This document shows positions 41,201 to 50,143 of a DNA stretch of 64,000 nucleotides, piece by piece. Position 1 is the first letter of the stretch; each line of letters starts with the position of its first letter. This stretch comes from Diadema setosum (taxonomy: Eukaryota; Echinodermata; Echinoidea; Diadematoida; Diadematidae): NCBI RefSeq assembly GCF_964275005.1, contig NC_092686.1, positions 48,223,627-48,287,626 on the forward strand, read 5' to 3'. A program made the position numbers and the translations under genes. A model generated the notes under the pieces. It worked only from the letters and a program-made list of their open reading frames with translations, did no database searches and was not told where the DNA came from.

Positions 41201-44200
41201 CAAACTGGCTCAACCGCAATAATTTTCAGAGCTTGGCGAGCCCACCAGTCATAATCATAGTCTTTGTCTTTGCTTTGTTTCTAGATATGGGCTATTCCAG
41301 GGGGACTAGATCAGAGTCACCTAAGGAGCTACCATCTCGTATCAACAGACAAAGGCGGAGCTCGGAGCGTCGGGAGGGTCCCCTAGGGGTGAAGTGTGAT
41401 GACGACCACAACCACAAGGCGACGAGCACAGCGACCACGTCAACGAGATGTGCCAGCACTCAGACGTGAGTGAAGTTTTCTCTCTACCATCCTCTCATTA
41501 CTCATCCTCACCCCGTCTCTCTACTCCTCTTCTTTAAAGGACTAAGAACTAAAGAATTGCAAAGAAAGTCATATTCCAAGGGAGAGCAAAGGAATATTAC
41601 AAATCAGCAGCAATATCTTAATAGGACAATATTGCATCAAGGTTAAACAATATCAAAAGGACAATGAAATGTATGATGTCCAACAATGGGACTAACTAAG
41701 TAACTTTCCAAGCAATGGTCCATGTATGGTACCATAATGGTGTTTAATGGTTCTTACCAAAAAGTTCTTAACCCTTGATTCTTAAAGATATCTTAATGCC
41801 TACTAACTCACTCTAGCCTTTGACAAACTACCAGCCATACCATAACTCAGTGCATACCAGCTTTTGAGAGAGTGGGCAAACCATAATGTGTGATGATATT
41901 CATACATTCTGTGCAAAGTAAGATTTGTCCCTCATACTGTACGAAGTAAGATTTGTCCCTCTTGTTTTTCGTATCTAAAACATTGAAATATCATATGCGT
42001 GCAAATATTCTAACAACATCCCTATAATTCATTGAGATCAGTCTGACATAAGCTTGTTGACATTAATTTTGATGACAAAATTTCAAAGTACCTTGGCAAG
42101 TGACATGTTGCAATATTGAATTAGCATGCATAAATACACTATGGCCTCCATACTTTCATTCCTGTTTTTGGAATACTGTTTAGAAATAGGTTTGATCTCC
42201 CTTTCAAATCAAATTAATCAGACCAGTCCATTGCTTCAGCATTTTCAAATTAAAAGCATGTACAATACCAGTCTACCACCACCCACGCCATTTCAGCCAT
42301 TCACATGATTTCCAAAGCACATTTTGAAATAGGAGTTCTCATGTCTGGTATGGTTTCAAAACTGAGACTCTGACCCCTGTTCAGAGATAATGATCCCTCA
42401 TTCTACTCACAAAAAAAAAAGGAGCGAAAAAGGAATCGTCAAATCTTGTTGACACAGTTCTATGGATAAGCCACATTCCTGACATATTCCACCTGATAGA
42501 GGTAGCCCCCTTTCACACCCAACCAATAAACGTGATGAAAACTGTAGGGTACCTGGTACAGTTTGTCGCAATAGAAATAATTTCGTAGCTCCCATACTGT
42601 ACCAGCACTTGGACAAGCAGGCTCTTGTCCTTTGGTGCTATATCACAAAATAGCATACTCTGCTGGTTTGCATTTATGAAAAATATTGAATCTTGACATA
42701 TGACACTGAACGAAGCAAAATAGTATGATTTAAGAGGTCTTCATGTTCTGCACCTATTAGATGTAAACAGAAGATATGACATTGACTACATAGATATCTC
42801 CCAACAAGAGCAATAACCACTTCTGAGATACTTTGGTAAATTTTACTGCCGTCATTGTCAATAAAATATGCATTCTTCTGTGTTCATGTGGCATTCCACC
42901 TATTGATGAAAAGAGATATCATTTCATTTCACACTCAATAGATGATAGAAATTGTGATTTTGAATTCAGGACCTTGAAAGGCCTTTGCTGAGCTCCACTG
43001 TTCCCACATTGGAGATTTCTTTTGGATTCAGACAAAAGCTGGAATGTTTGGAATTAGGTTTAACCATGGAGCTAGCTACAACGAAATAGTTCCATGGTTT
43101 ATCAGTGTGAATTGATGAGTGTTATTGGCAGCTGCATATTTTGGTCTCAGTGTAATGCTTCTTGGCTCATCTGACCCTTTGCCAAATCTTGGCTGCTGCT
43201 GTGGGTGCCTAGTGGGCTTGACCCTCCCTGGTATTAGAGGCATGGATTACAATCATCACATCTGTTGACACGTTTCTCTTCTTTATTATTATTTTTTTTT
43301 TTTTGCTCTCATTTCCCTTTCTTGTCAACCCAATTGCATTATTACTTTGCTTTTGACCATGACCAGTATTAGTGGCACTTTAAAAGAAGAATAGTAATGC
43401 ATGTACAAATGATAAAAAAAAAAAATGTTACAGAGAGCTATTTAATGCCAAATACTCTTGTTGAGTAGACCTGTGTGATCCCAGGTGTACCAAACAAAGA
43501 GGGTAGTGAAGTGCACACAGTGTAATTCCTGTTTGTGACACTCTAAGCTCTGACTAAAAAATGCCATATTCCACATAGCTGGACTATGACTCCTCCAGCC
43601 AGGGAGAGCATGTAAAGAAGAATTTGCCTGTGGTTGGTGTTTTCTTTGTTGTGTTGTCATGCAATTGTCAACTCAAAGCCACCAATCAGTGAAAAGTTTG
43701 GCACCATATTGGGAAAATCTTGCACTTTGACTGTGCAATATGGGATAATTTATAAGCATTTTTCTTTATGAGCCTTTAAATGTGTTGTTTTGGTCATACA
43801 ATTGTAACAATGCCTGGATAGAAATTCCAGTTTTGATGCATGGAAAATTATCAATGTATGATATTTTTTTTTCAGTGGTATAAGAACTATCATTTGAAAA
43901 CTCAGGTAAACGAGTTAATTTGGGGATCAACACAGTACTTAGTTCAGTATATATATAGTATGCATTTGGATGACACACTTGATAATTTGTTTTCTTTATT
44001 CTTTCATTGGATGATTGGACTACAGGTTAATAACCAGTGAAATGGTTGGTATCCCAGAGATCAATCCAGACCTCCCTACCCCAAGCAGTTCCAGTCTCAT
44101 CTCTCAGGACCATGCCACACCCGTCAGCCGCACCCCTGCCATGCCATCAGCACACCCCCACAGGCACCGGAACATGCCCCAACAGCTTCTCCGACCCTCC

Positions 44201-45085
44201 GTCATTACCTGCGCCCCTGCACCTCTCATGAGGGAGTCTAATGGGGCAGAGCTGGCTGCCAGGCCAGGAGCAGGAGGCGGGGTCGGGCATGGCCCGGTCC
44301 TCCTGAATGGGCGGGGCACAGAGGAGATGGACAGGTGGTCATCAGGGAGGATGCAGCAGAGGTCCCTCAGTAGCTCAGGTGAGATGACCAGTCTGAGATG
44401 AGATGACCAGTGGTAGCACAAGTATTGTCAGGTTTCCTTTCAAATTACCCAGTGGGTAAAATTGCCCTATGATTTGTAAAGCATAATGTGATTTAAACAT
44501 CGATGGAAGATGCTCTACTAAAAATAATCAAACTTTATGAATGGTCTTATGACTGTCTACCTTGCACAGCCGTAAAGCATGTATAATCAGATATGCTACT
44601 CTTTGTGGAAAAAAGCTGCTCCATGATAGTAATGACATGCAATTACAATTTTCTCTGTTTTGCTACTATGAAACATCACTGGCATGTCAGTGAGATGTTC
44701 TTTTTCATCACGTGCATTCCCATCCATGATTGCTTCAACAGATGTTGATCCTGATATCGAGGAGCACTTCAGAAGGAGTTTAGGCAGACACTACAAGGAG
44801 GCGTACTCAAGCCCCCCTCCCTCAGCCACCTCCCCCACTCTGGGCCAGTCCACATCATCTTCATCCTCCTCGCCTCCTTCCTCATTGCCAAACGGAAACG
44901 AGGTCAACATCACGGGATCGGTGGATGACCATTTTGCCAAAGCCCTTGGTGACAAGTGGTCCCAGATCAAGGATGTGATTGAGCCCTCCATGGACCGGTC
45001 CTCTCCGTCGTCATCACCCTCCTCGTCACCTCCTATCAACGTGTCCTCCCCTGTCGTGCAGCAGCAAGCCTCGGTGGCATCATGA
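14190..45085 (+). CDS. VGLL4: VGLL4 orthologue, transcription cofactor vestigial-like 4
   Basis: Coding exons are 14190-14253, 41285-41465, 44026-44378 and 44742-45085, with introns in phases 1, 2 and 1; the sum is 313 codons plus TGA (vertebrate VGLL4 is about 290). The N-terminus METPLDVLSRAA is essentially that of vertebrate VGLL4. Residues 138-144 are RPSVITC, another VGLL4 signature. Two Tondu motifs follow: EEHFRRSLG at 206-214 and VDDHFAKALG at 260-269. In known VGLL4 these bind TEAD/Scalloped and compete with YAP, making it a nuclear Hippo-pathway antagonist. Between them lies a Ser/Pro-rich linker, and the C-terminus is Ser-rich. Exon 2 has a basic patch (RQRRSSERR, 41-49) and an acidic CDDDH resembling the vertebrate CDNDH segment. 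All spacing and phase evidence is consistent with an intact gene. Confidence 0.95.
14624..14644. repeat. (TG)n microsatellite in VGLL4 intron 1
   Basis: Ten TG units, 370 bp after the first splice donor. Confidence 0.85.
19025..19250. repeat. Degenerate repeat with GGCCAC(T/C)AAA units
   Basis: The motif GGCCACTAAA or GGCCACCAAA occurs four times forward (about 19049, 19075, 19162, 19184) and once inverted (about 19214). A small GTGGCCTGAGGCCAC hairpin is at the left end. Looks like a decayed foldback repeat; boundaries uncertain. Confidence 0.4.
19545..20901. mobile_element. Palindromic TTAA-flanked element with a nested insertion
   Basis: TTAA sits at both ends (19545-19548 and 20898-20901) next to inverted termini AGATAATATAAAGTTTTGGT and its complement. 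Inside, arms of about 370 bp (19590-19960 and 20000-20415) are inverted copies, for example GACCGAGTCACATTCAGTCA on the right against its complement on the left. TTAA targets are typical of piggyBac-type transposition. No transposase frame. The right arm has a partial tandem duplication of a segment containing ATGCGTATGGGGCTGC. A second element at 20420-20786 interrupts the right side. Confidence 0.78.
20420..20786. mobile_element. Nested MITE with TA target duplication
   Basis: Inverted ends CCCCTTTCATAAACTCA and TGAGTTTATGAAAGGGG are flanked by TA on each side (20418-20419, 20787-20788). Internally ATTATCCGCA and TGCGGATAAT recur in both orientations. Its removal restores the alignment of the surrounding palindrome's arms, which shows that it inserted later. 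TA duplication fits a Tc1/mariner-type non-autonomous element. Confidence 0.82.
21172..21282. repeat. G-homopolymer cluster
   Basis: Three to four runs of 10-17 G lie within 110 bp in VGLL4 intron 1 on the coding strand. Possible G-quadruplex DNA/RNA; also prone to assembly error. Confidence 0.8.
23165..23693 (+). mobile_element. Helitron-like non-autonomous element(s)
   Basis: The right end has a hairpin GCACTCTCAGAGTGC (23671-23685), then TTTT and CTAG followed by T (23690-23694), the pattern of Helitron 3' termini. A second such end lies inside: hairpin CACGCACT-AA-AGTGCGTG (23448-23465) with CTAG and T at 23468-23472, suggesting one element inserted in another. The left part starts with ACCTCCGCAAAG at 23189, preceded by a perfect 18-bp palindrome (23165-23182). 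No Rep/helicase frame. The exact 5' end is uncertain. Confidence 0.6.
24001..24438. mobile_element. Degenerate foldback element
   Basis: GTTCACATGC ... AAGTTTAGGTC on the left is mirrored by GACCTAAACTT ... GCGTGTGAAC on the right, with several mismatches. About 438 bp; the interior contains further AAACTTTAA copies. Non-coding. Older than the other MITEs judging by divergence. Confidence 0.6.
25786..25803. repeat. C homopolymer run
   Basis: Cytosines interrupted by a single G in VGLL4 intron 1. Confidence 0.8.
27865..27919. repeat. (GAT)n microsatellite
   Basis: TGATGATGAT units directly abut the left end of the 2.6-kb Helitron-like element. ATC-type repeats (the inverse) flank its right end from 30513. 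Confidence 0.85.
27920..30512 (+). mobile_element. 2.6-kb Helitron-like repeat with internal tandem units
   Basis: The left end has a perfect hairpin, AGGTGATCCGAG / CTCGGATCACCT with a 6-nt loop (27920-27949). The right end has CGGATCACCT, then a 9-bp-stem hairpin AATTTGTCA-GTGT-TGACAAATT (30481-30502), six bases and CTAG followed by T (30509-30513), as in Helitron 3' ends. The interior has imperfect repeats with a period near 789 bp: blocks starting around 28965 and 29753 share GTGTTATCTCTATGGGAG. A half-unit of about 148 bp is also seen. No replicase or helicase frame, so a non-autonomous element or satellite-like repeat. Confidence 0.6.
33170..33208. repeat. C-run / T-run / G-run snapback tract
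   Basis: About 12 C, 13 T and 14 G in direct succession. The C and G blocks can pair over a T loop. Confidence 0.85.
33517..33542. repeat. (TTG)n microsatellite
   Basis: About eight TTG units in VGLL4 intron 1. Confidence 0.85.
34279..34492. mobile_element. Short MITE, 214 bp
   Basis: TACTGTATGAGCTGAAATTT on the left is mirrored by AAATTTCAGCTTGTACAGTA on the right, with TA at each extremity. The interior repeats ACGCGAAAATAACAAC-like units several times. TA ends fit a mariner-type target site. Non-coding. Confidence 0.75.
37694..37716. repeat. (CTGT)n microsatellite
   Basis: Five to six CTGT units in VGLL4 intron 1. Translated antisense it creates a spurious QTDRQT peptide. Confidence 0.85.
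38608..38648. repeat. C-run / A-run / G-run snapback tract
   Basis: About 14 C, a short ACCCACC spacer, nine A and eleven G. A second example of the C-spacer-G arrangement seen at 33170. Confidence 0.85.
39399..39756. mobile_element. Foldback element, about 358 bp
   Basis: TTCATCAGCCCGAAGTTCA on the left matches the inverse of TGAACTTTGGGCTGATGAA on the right with one mismatch. Additional inverted copies of AGCCCGAT (TAGCCCGATG left, ATCGGGCTAT right) lie inside. Non-coding; imperfect middle. Confidence 0.7.
41285..41465 (+). CDS. VGLL4: VGLL4 exon 2
   Basis: Acceptor TTTCTAG, donor GTGAGT at 41466. Phase 1 in and phase 2 out agree with its neighbours. It codes residues 22-81 plus part of 82: an SRGTRSESPKELP stretch, a basic patch that may act as a nuclear localisation signal, and CDDDHNHK, similar to the acidic segment of vertebrate VGLL4, then a Thr/Ser-rich end. 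Confidence 0.88.
41466..44025 (+). other. VGLL4 intron 2
   Basis: 2.56 kb with T- and A-homopolymers near 43285 and 43417. No recognisable element or extra exon. Confidence 0.8.
44026..44378 (+). CDS. VGLL4: VGLL4 exon 3
   Basis: The acceptor is ACTACAG and the donor GTGAGA at 44379. It codes residues 82-199, a Pro/Ser-rich region with RPSVITCAPA (138-147), a signature found in vertebrate VGLL4 just before the Tondu region, and a Gly-rich stretch. GC-rich compared with the flanking introns. The antisense frame at 44104-44421 is a shadow. Confidence 0.92.
44742..45085 (+). CDS. VGLL4: VGLL4 exon 4 (Tondu motifs, stop)
   Basis: The acceptor TTCAACAG ends at 44741; TGA is at 45083-45085. It holds both TEAD-binding Tondu motifs (residues 204-217 and 256-272) and the HF dipeptides that in known structures insert into TEAD. 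The two are separated by about 40 residues of Ser/Pro-rich linker. Confidence 0.95.
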
Positions 45086-46225
45086 GCACCAGGGACATAT
45101 CTCAGAAAGACTTGTTGGATTCCTCTTTACTGAGTGCCAAGGAGCATTATAGAGATGACAGTCCAAGGACTGATGATAGAGATGAACCTCCTTACTGCAG
45201 ATAGTGTAAAAATATTGTGCCATTTTGGATCCTTGATTGAACAAAGAGATCAAGATATTGAACACAAAGTACAGTCCATTCTTTCAGGTATCTTGCTGGT
45301 TAAAGGAACAGCATGTTTTCCTCAAGCATTGATGTTTATGCTGAGAGTGTTTGCGCCATTAGACTGCAGAAAGAGATTGAGACAGATGTCATGAACAAAC
45401 ATGGAGATGACTCCTTGACGGCTCGTTGAGATTAACTCACCTTGCAATATCACAGTGAAACTGACTCTGGTCATCTACTATCATTGCAAACTTATTACTA
45501 CCTTTCTTTATCTTGAGTTTATCAAACAGCGCCATAACTGGTTATGAGTTACATTGTCAGTGATTGATGGTGATGAGTAGCATATTACACGAATCACAAA
45601 GTTCCTATCAATATCATCACCTTTAAATGGTTTGAGTGACTGGAAAGTAGGTGACCTTTCTGTGAAGGTCATTAAAGAGACGTTGCTCTTGCCGAGTATG
45701 GTAGATGGAGGGGGAGGAGAAAGATAGAGAGAGAGAGAGAGAGAGACCTTTATCACTGTACTGGATCTTTATTTGAATATTGGTTTTGTGTTGGATATGG
45801 GGCAGGTCTTGCTGAGTCCTTATTTACCTTGCAGAAGTGACATGTGACAGCATTCAACCTTGGCATATAGTGCAAAGTAATTCTTTTGTGCTCCTTATTC
45901 TGTGAAGAGAAGATAAAAATGACCAAAGTTTGAGTCCAGATTTTGACTGTAGAGTCTAAGAATGTCACTTTTTTTTCTTGCAGACATGTCAATATCAAAT
46001 AGACATCTATTCATTGTGAATATACTGCAGCATAATATGACACATATTTTTGTATAGATCTGTGTTCATTTGCCTGTTGCTTTTTGTGTGAAAACACTTT
46101 TTTTTCACCTCTTGTGCTACATTCAGGGCAGAATTGGTTTTATTCTTCCCATGCTTTAGTTGCATTTTAAGTAATTGATTTTAATCAAACAGTTTTGTAT
46201 AAAAATAAAGACTGTATCTGAATGC
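45086..46225 (+). other. VGLL4 3'UTR (probable)
   Basis: No coding signal after the stop. A canonical AATAAA at 46204-46209 is the first strong poly(A) signal, giving a 3'UTR of about 1.1 kb. A (GA)n tract lies at about 45724-45746. Confidence 0.6.
46204..46209 (+). terminator. Poly(A) signal AATAAA of VGLL4
   Basis: Canonical hexamer following a T-rich stretch about 1.1 kb downstream of the VGLL4 stop. Alternative sites further on (AATAAA near 48150) are possible. Confidence 0.55.
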
Positions 46226-48490
46226 ATTGCACATGATATGATGTCGAGAGTCCACCATGTTGTAGGTCATTATTGTGTTGGAAGATTTTCTCAGTGTCTT
46301 GCAATGAGCACGCAACATGGAAAAGCAGTTCAGAAAAGTCCCTAAGAAGTTAGTCCGTAATACAAAGGATGAACCCAATCTCATTATTCACTCATGGTCT
46401 GCGTAAGGACCGACTGCAATGAATATGAAGTTATCATTCTTGTGTTGACGTTCCAGGAAAATGCGCCTGGTGCATGTGGCTCAAATATGCGGGTATAATT
46501 TTTTGTGTGTATTTGTCTGGGCAGCTGCTTGACAGACAATGAGAGGTACAATAAAAGGTTTGTAGTAAGAGCCAGGTGGTCTGTCAATGTTGGCAGTAAG
46601 CCAGTCAGCTGGTTGGCAGACCTTTGGTTAGGAGAGGCAACCAAGATTTCTTCTTTAGACGTCCAACCCAGTTATGGTCTGATTCTATGTCTATGTCTTT
46701 CTCTTTTACTCTTTTCCTCACTGATGCACTCAGTCCTCTAGTATATTCTCTCTTGCATTCTATTGTTTGTTTGTTTTTTTTAGTTCAATTCATTTCCTGC
46801 TTTTTTTTTTTCTATTTCTATCTATCTTCTATATGTCCTGTTCCCCCCTTTCCCCCTTATAGCACATGATGTACTTTAGCAATGAAATTGTTAAAGAAAT
46901 GTTCTGTTATGTCTTGTGTCTCCTAGATTTAGATCTATTTTAGTCCAGCCATACAAAGCAGTTTGAAAATCACACATTTATTAGAGGCAATGGAGGCATT
47001 GTTGTAAGCTTTCATTGAGAAACAAAATTTTTATTGATGAGGGATATGCCGATACTTGGAGTAAATGATTTTGGTTAATGAGCTCTGTCGTTTGTTCTCT
47101 CGTACAAACCAACAGAATGAAAAGGTTGGAAGTGACTGGGTGGGATAATAAGTGTTGACAATGATCGTATGGCGAGATGACAATGGCATTCAGGCCTAAA
47201 CATCAGTTAGCAGTCTCTCATTATACATTGAGGTGTTGGTGGATGATGCTTCTTTTTGGTGAATGAGGATAGATTGGAAGCAGAATGTATTTTTTAGATT
47301 TATTACCTTAAGTGTCTGTTGACAAAATAATTTGCTTTCTTTCTTCTTAATGTATGTTTGAATATTTTCTCAAAGGTATCGGCCAAATTGTTTTAATGAA
47401 ACATTAAATTTACGGTCAAATCAGTATTGAATATCTTTGCATTAAGTGGTAATTCATGAAGAAATTTTCATTATATTTTGATAAGTTTTAGGCATTTTAG
47501 GCAATGAAGTGAATTTATTACCTGAGATTCACCATGTATCAGACTACATCCCATCTTCTCCAAGTCATGTGTTTGGACATGCACACAAATGACTGTCCAT
47601 GTTTAGTATCACATGGAAAATAATTTCTGTCATTGTCTAAATTCCACGATTCTCATCTCAAAAGCGGCTAATATCTTATCAGGCACTAATGTGCATCATT
47701 GTAATAGCATAAAGTGAACTGAATATATCAGTTATTCTCCACAGCAATAAAGTGACGTACATTGTTATTTGCCATGACCGACTTCCTATGTAGAATGGAT
47801 TGGACAATCTGTGCTTTGTTTCACAGTAGACAAACATTGTAAATAATTCTTTAGATGACCGGGATGAGAAGTATTTGTAAATATTGTAAAACAAGCCAAC
47901 TATGAGAATTTCGATATAACTTTAATCAAGCAGTTATTACTGTTGTGTCTGTGTGGTTTAAAGGCAGAATATGTGTTGTTTGTGCCTGTTTATTGTATGT
48001 TATACAGAAATACTGTCTTGTCCAGACTTTGTGTGATTTTATCATCCTGTATGTGTATCTGAGTGGTTGAAGAGTTCCAGTATCTGTGTACCTGTGTCAT
48101 AGCAAGGTGGAATATCTTGACTAGCATGTCATGCATTCTGTATTTGGAAAATAAAAAATACAGACATTTTATAGAATTTGTGACCTCTCTGAAATATGCA
48201 ATTTTGATGTCTTTGAATGATTGGTGTGATAAAATATTCCACTTCATTGCAAAGTTGATAGACCTCTAACCCTTAGTGATCAGAGAAAGGTATCCATGCC
48301 GATTTGTTTTTATTTTTCTAATGCGTTATCGGTGAACATGGAAGCAGCTTTACTCAATGATATATTGCCAGTGAATGGAATATTTATATAAGTCAGTATT
48401 ATGCGAGATGAATGAGATTTTGTTGGTATATGGTGTGTGTGTGTGTGTGTGTTTGTTAAAGGTGGGCTGGAGCAATATTAGAAGAGGCAT
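46226..48490. other. VGLL4-ATG7 intergenic region, left part
   Basis: AT-rich; no gene or structured repeat recognised except a (TG)n tract at 48432-48452. Confidence 0.5.
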
Positions 48491-49060
48491 TTAAAGGACA
48501 AGTTCACCTTCATAGACATGTGGGTTGAGTGAATGCAGCTACATTGGTAGAACACCTCAGTGAGAGTTTGAGGAAAATAGGACAATCTGTTCAAAAGTTA
48601 TGAATTTTTAAAGTTTCTGCTCAGTCACGGCTGGATGAGAAGACTACTATAGCTTGTGCTGTCACATGTGTACAACGATATAAAGAAAGAATCAAGGAAA
48701 TACAACATGTTTTCACTTTTCTCGCATAACAAAAGAACATTTGACTTCTCTCTTTCTGAAGGCAGGGAGAATAATATTACCCATAACATAACATCAGTGA
48801 CAAAACGAAAAAATGTGCACTTTATTCAAGAAGTAAAGTTTTGTGAAATTTTTTTTTTTAATTTTCCATATATCGTTGTACGCATGTGACATCATATACT
48901 GTAGTAGTCTTCTCATCCAGCAGTGACTGCGCAGATACTTTAAAAATTCACAACTTTTGAACGGACTGCCTGATTTTTCCCAAACTTTCACTGATGTGTT
49001 CTACTAATATTGCTGCATTCACTCAATCCACATGTATATGAAGGTGAACTTGTCCTTTAA
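48491..49060. mobile_element. TTAA-flanked MITE, copy 1
   Basis: TTAA at 48491-48494 and 49057-49060. Inner termini AGGACAAGTTCACCTTCAT and ATGAAGGTGAACTTGTCCT are perfect inverses. The inverted match continues for about 190 bp per arm (for example GGATGAGAAGACTACT against AGTAGTCTTCTCATCC). The central part is about 180 bp and non-coding. TTAA targets suggest mobilisation by a piggyBac-type transposase. Confidence 0.85.
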
Positions 49061-49300
49061 AGGTTATATTGGGTTATCTTAGAGGTTCGTCTACAATGGA
49101 ACGTATAAGAGGATAGAATACCTAACAAAACAACATTGTTTTATTTCATCCAGTTTACATAATACAATATTATACAAAAGTAAAAGAAGCCTTTTTTTCA
49201 ATTTGTTCACAACAAAAATGAATCAGAAAAGTCATTTCCATTGTTTCACAAAAATAAACAGTCATTCAAAGGAATGAACTTCTAGAACAATGGAATTAAT

Positions 49301-49332
49301 ACACACACACACATACACACACACACACACAA
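49301..49332. repeat. (CA)n microsatellite
   Basis: ACACACAC with one T interruption, between the two MITE copies. Confidence 0.9.
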
Positions 49333-49576
49333 GTGCAAACCCTCTGTTATTCTCAGGAAATGTTTTACATTCAACATACTGTACCCATAATCTATTTGTG
49401 ATTTCTTCTGTTATCTTGTGATGGAATCCCGTACTTTCCGTGCCTGATGAAAAGTCTTTTAGCAACCCCAGTTATCACCGGAGGTAACATAACATGGCGA
49501 CCCGAATTCTAGCTATTTTAGCATGAAATGTAGAAAGGAAAATATCACACGGGGAAGTTTGCTTGTACAATAATGT

Positions 49577-50143
49577 TTAAAGGACAAGTTCACCTTCATT
49601 AACTTAAGGATTGAGAGAATGGAGCAATATTATTAGAACACATCATTGAAAGTTTGTGGAAAATCAGACAATCCGTTCAAAAGTTATGAATTTTTTAAGT
49701 TTTTGTGCAGTCACCGCTGGATGAGAAGACTACTGCAGTGCATGATGTCACATGCGTACAACAATATAAGGAAAATACAAAGAGAATTTCACAAAATTTC
49801 ATCTTTTGAAAAAAATACACATTCCCTTGACTCGTTACTGACATATGTTACGGGTAATATTATTCCCATTGCCTATAGAAAGAGGCAAGTCAAGTGCTGT
49901 TGTATTCTGCAAAAAAAGTGAAGATATGTTGAATTTTCTTTACATTTTCTTTATACTGTTGTACTCATATGACATCACAAGCCTTAGTAGTCTCCTCATC
50001 CAGCGGTTCCAACACAAAAGTTTTAAAAATTCATAACTTTTGAACGGATTGTCCAATTTTCCTCAAACTTTCACTGATGTGTTCTACTAATATTGCTGCA
50101 TTCTCTTAATCCTTATGTAAATGAAGTTGAACTTGTCCTTTAA
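49577..50143. mobile_element. TTAA-flanked MITE, copy 2
   Basis: Same family and same length (567 bp) as the element at 48491, in the same orientation by internal sequence. TTAA at 49577-49580 and 50140-50143; termini AGGACAAGTTCACCTTCAT and a variant ATGAAGTTGAACTTGTCCT. The two copies are 516 bp apart and differ at many positions, so they represent two insertions or an old duplication. Confidence 0.85.

Larger units (their letters stand above)
14254..41284 (+). other. VGLL4 intron 1 (27 kb)
   Basis: A GTGAGT donor and a TTTCTAG acceptor bound an intron rich in transposons: the elements at 19545-20901, 23165-23693, 24001-24438, 27920-30512, 34279-34492 and 39399-39756 are all inside it. It also has microsatellites (TG at 14624, GAT at 27865, TTG at 33517, CTGT at 37694) and homopolymer C/G runs. 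Long antisense frames such as 37504-38007 are artefacts. No internal coding exon was recognised; an alternative first exon, as vertebrate VGLL4 has, could be hidden here. Confidence 0.8.

Noticed and set aside
44104..44421. 105-residue antisense ORF over VGLL4 exon 3
   Set aside because: Mirror of a GC-rich coding exon with clear VGLL4 homology on the other strand.
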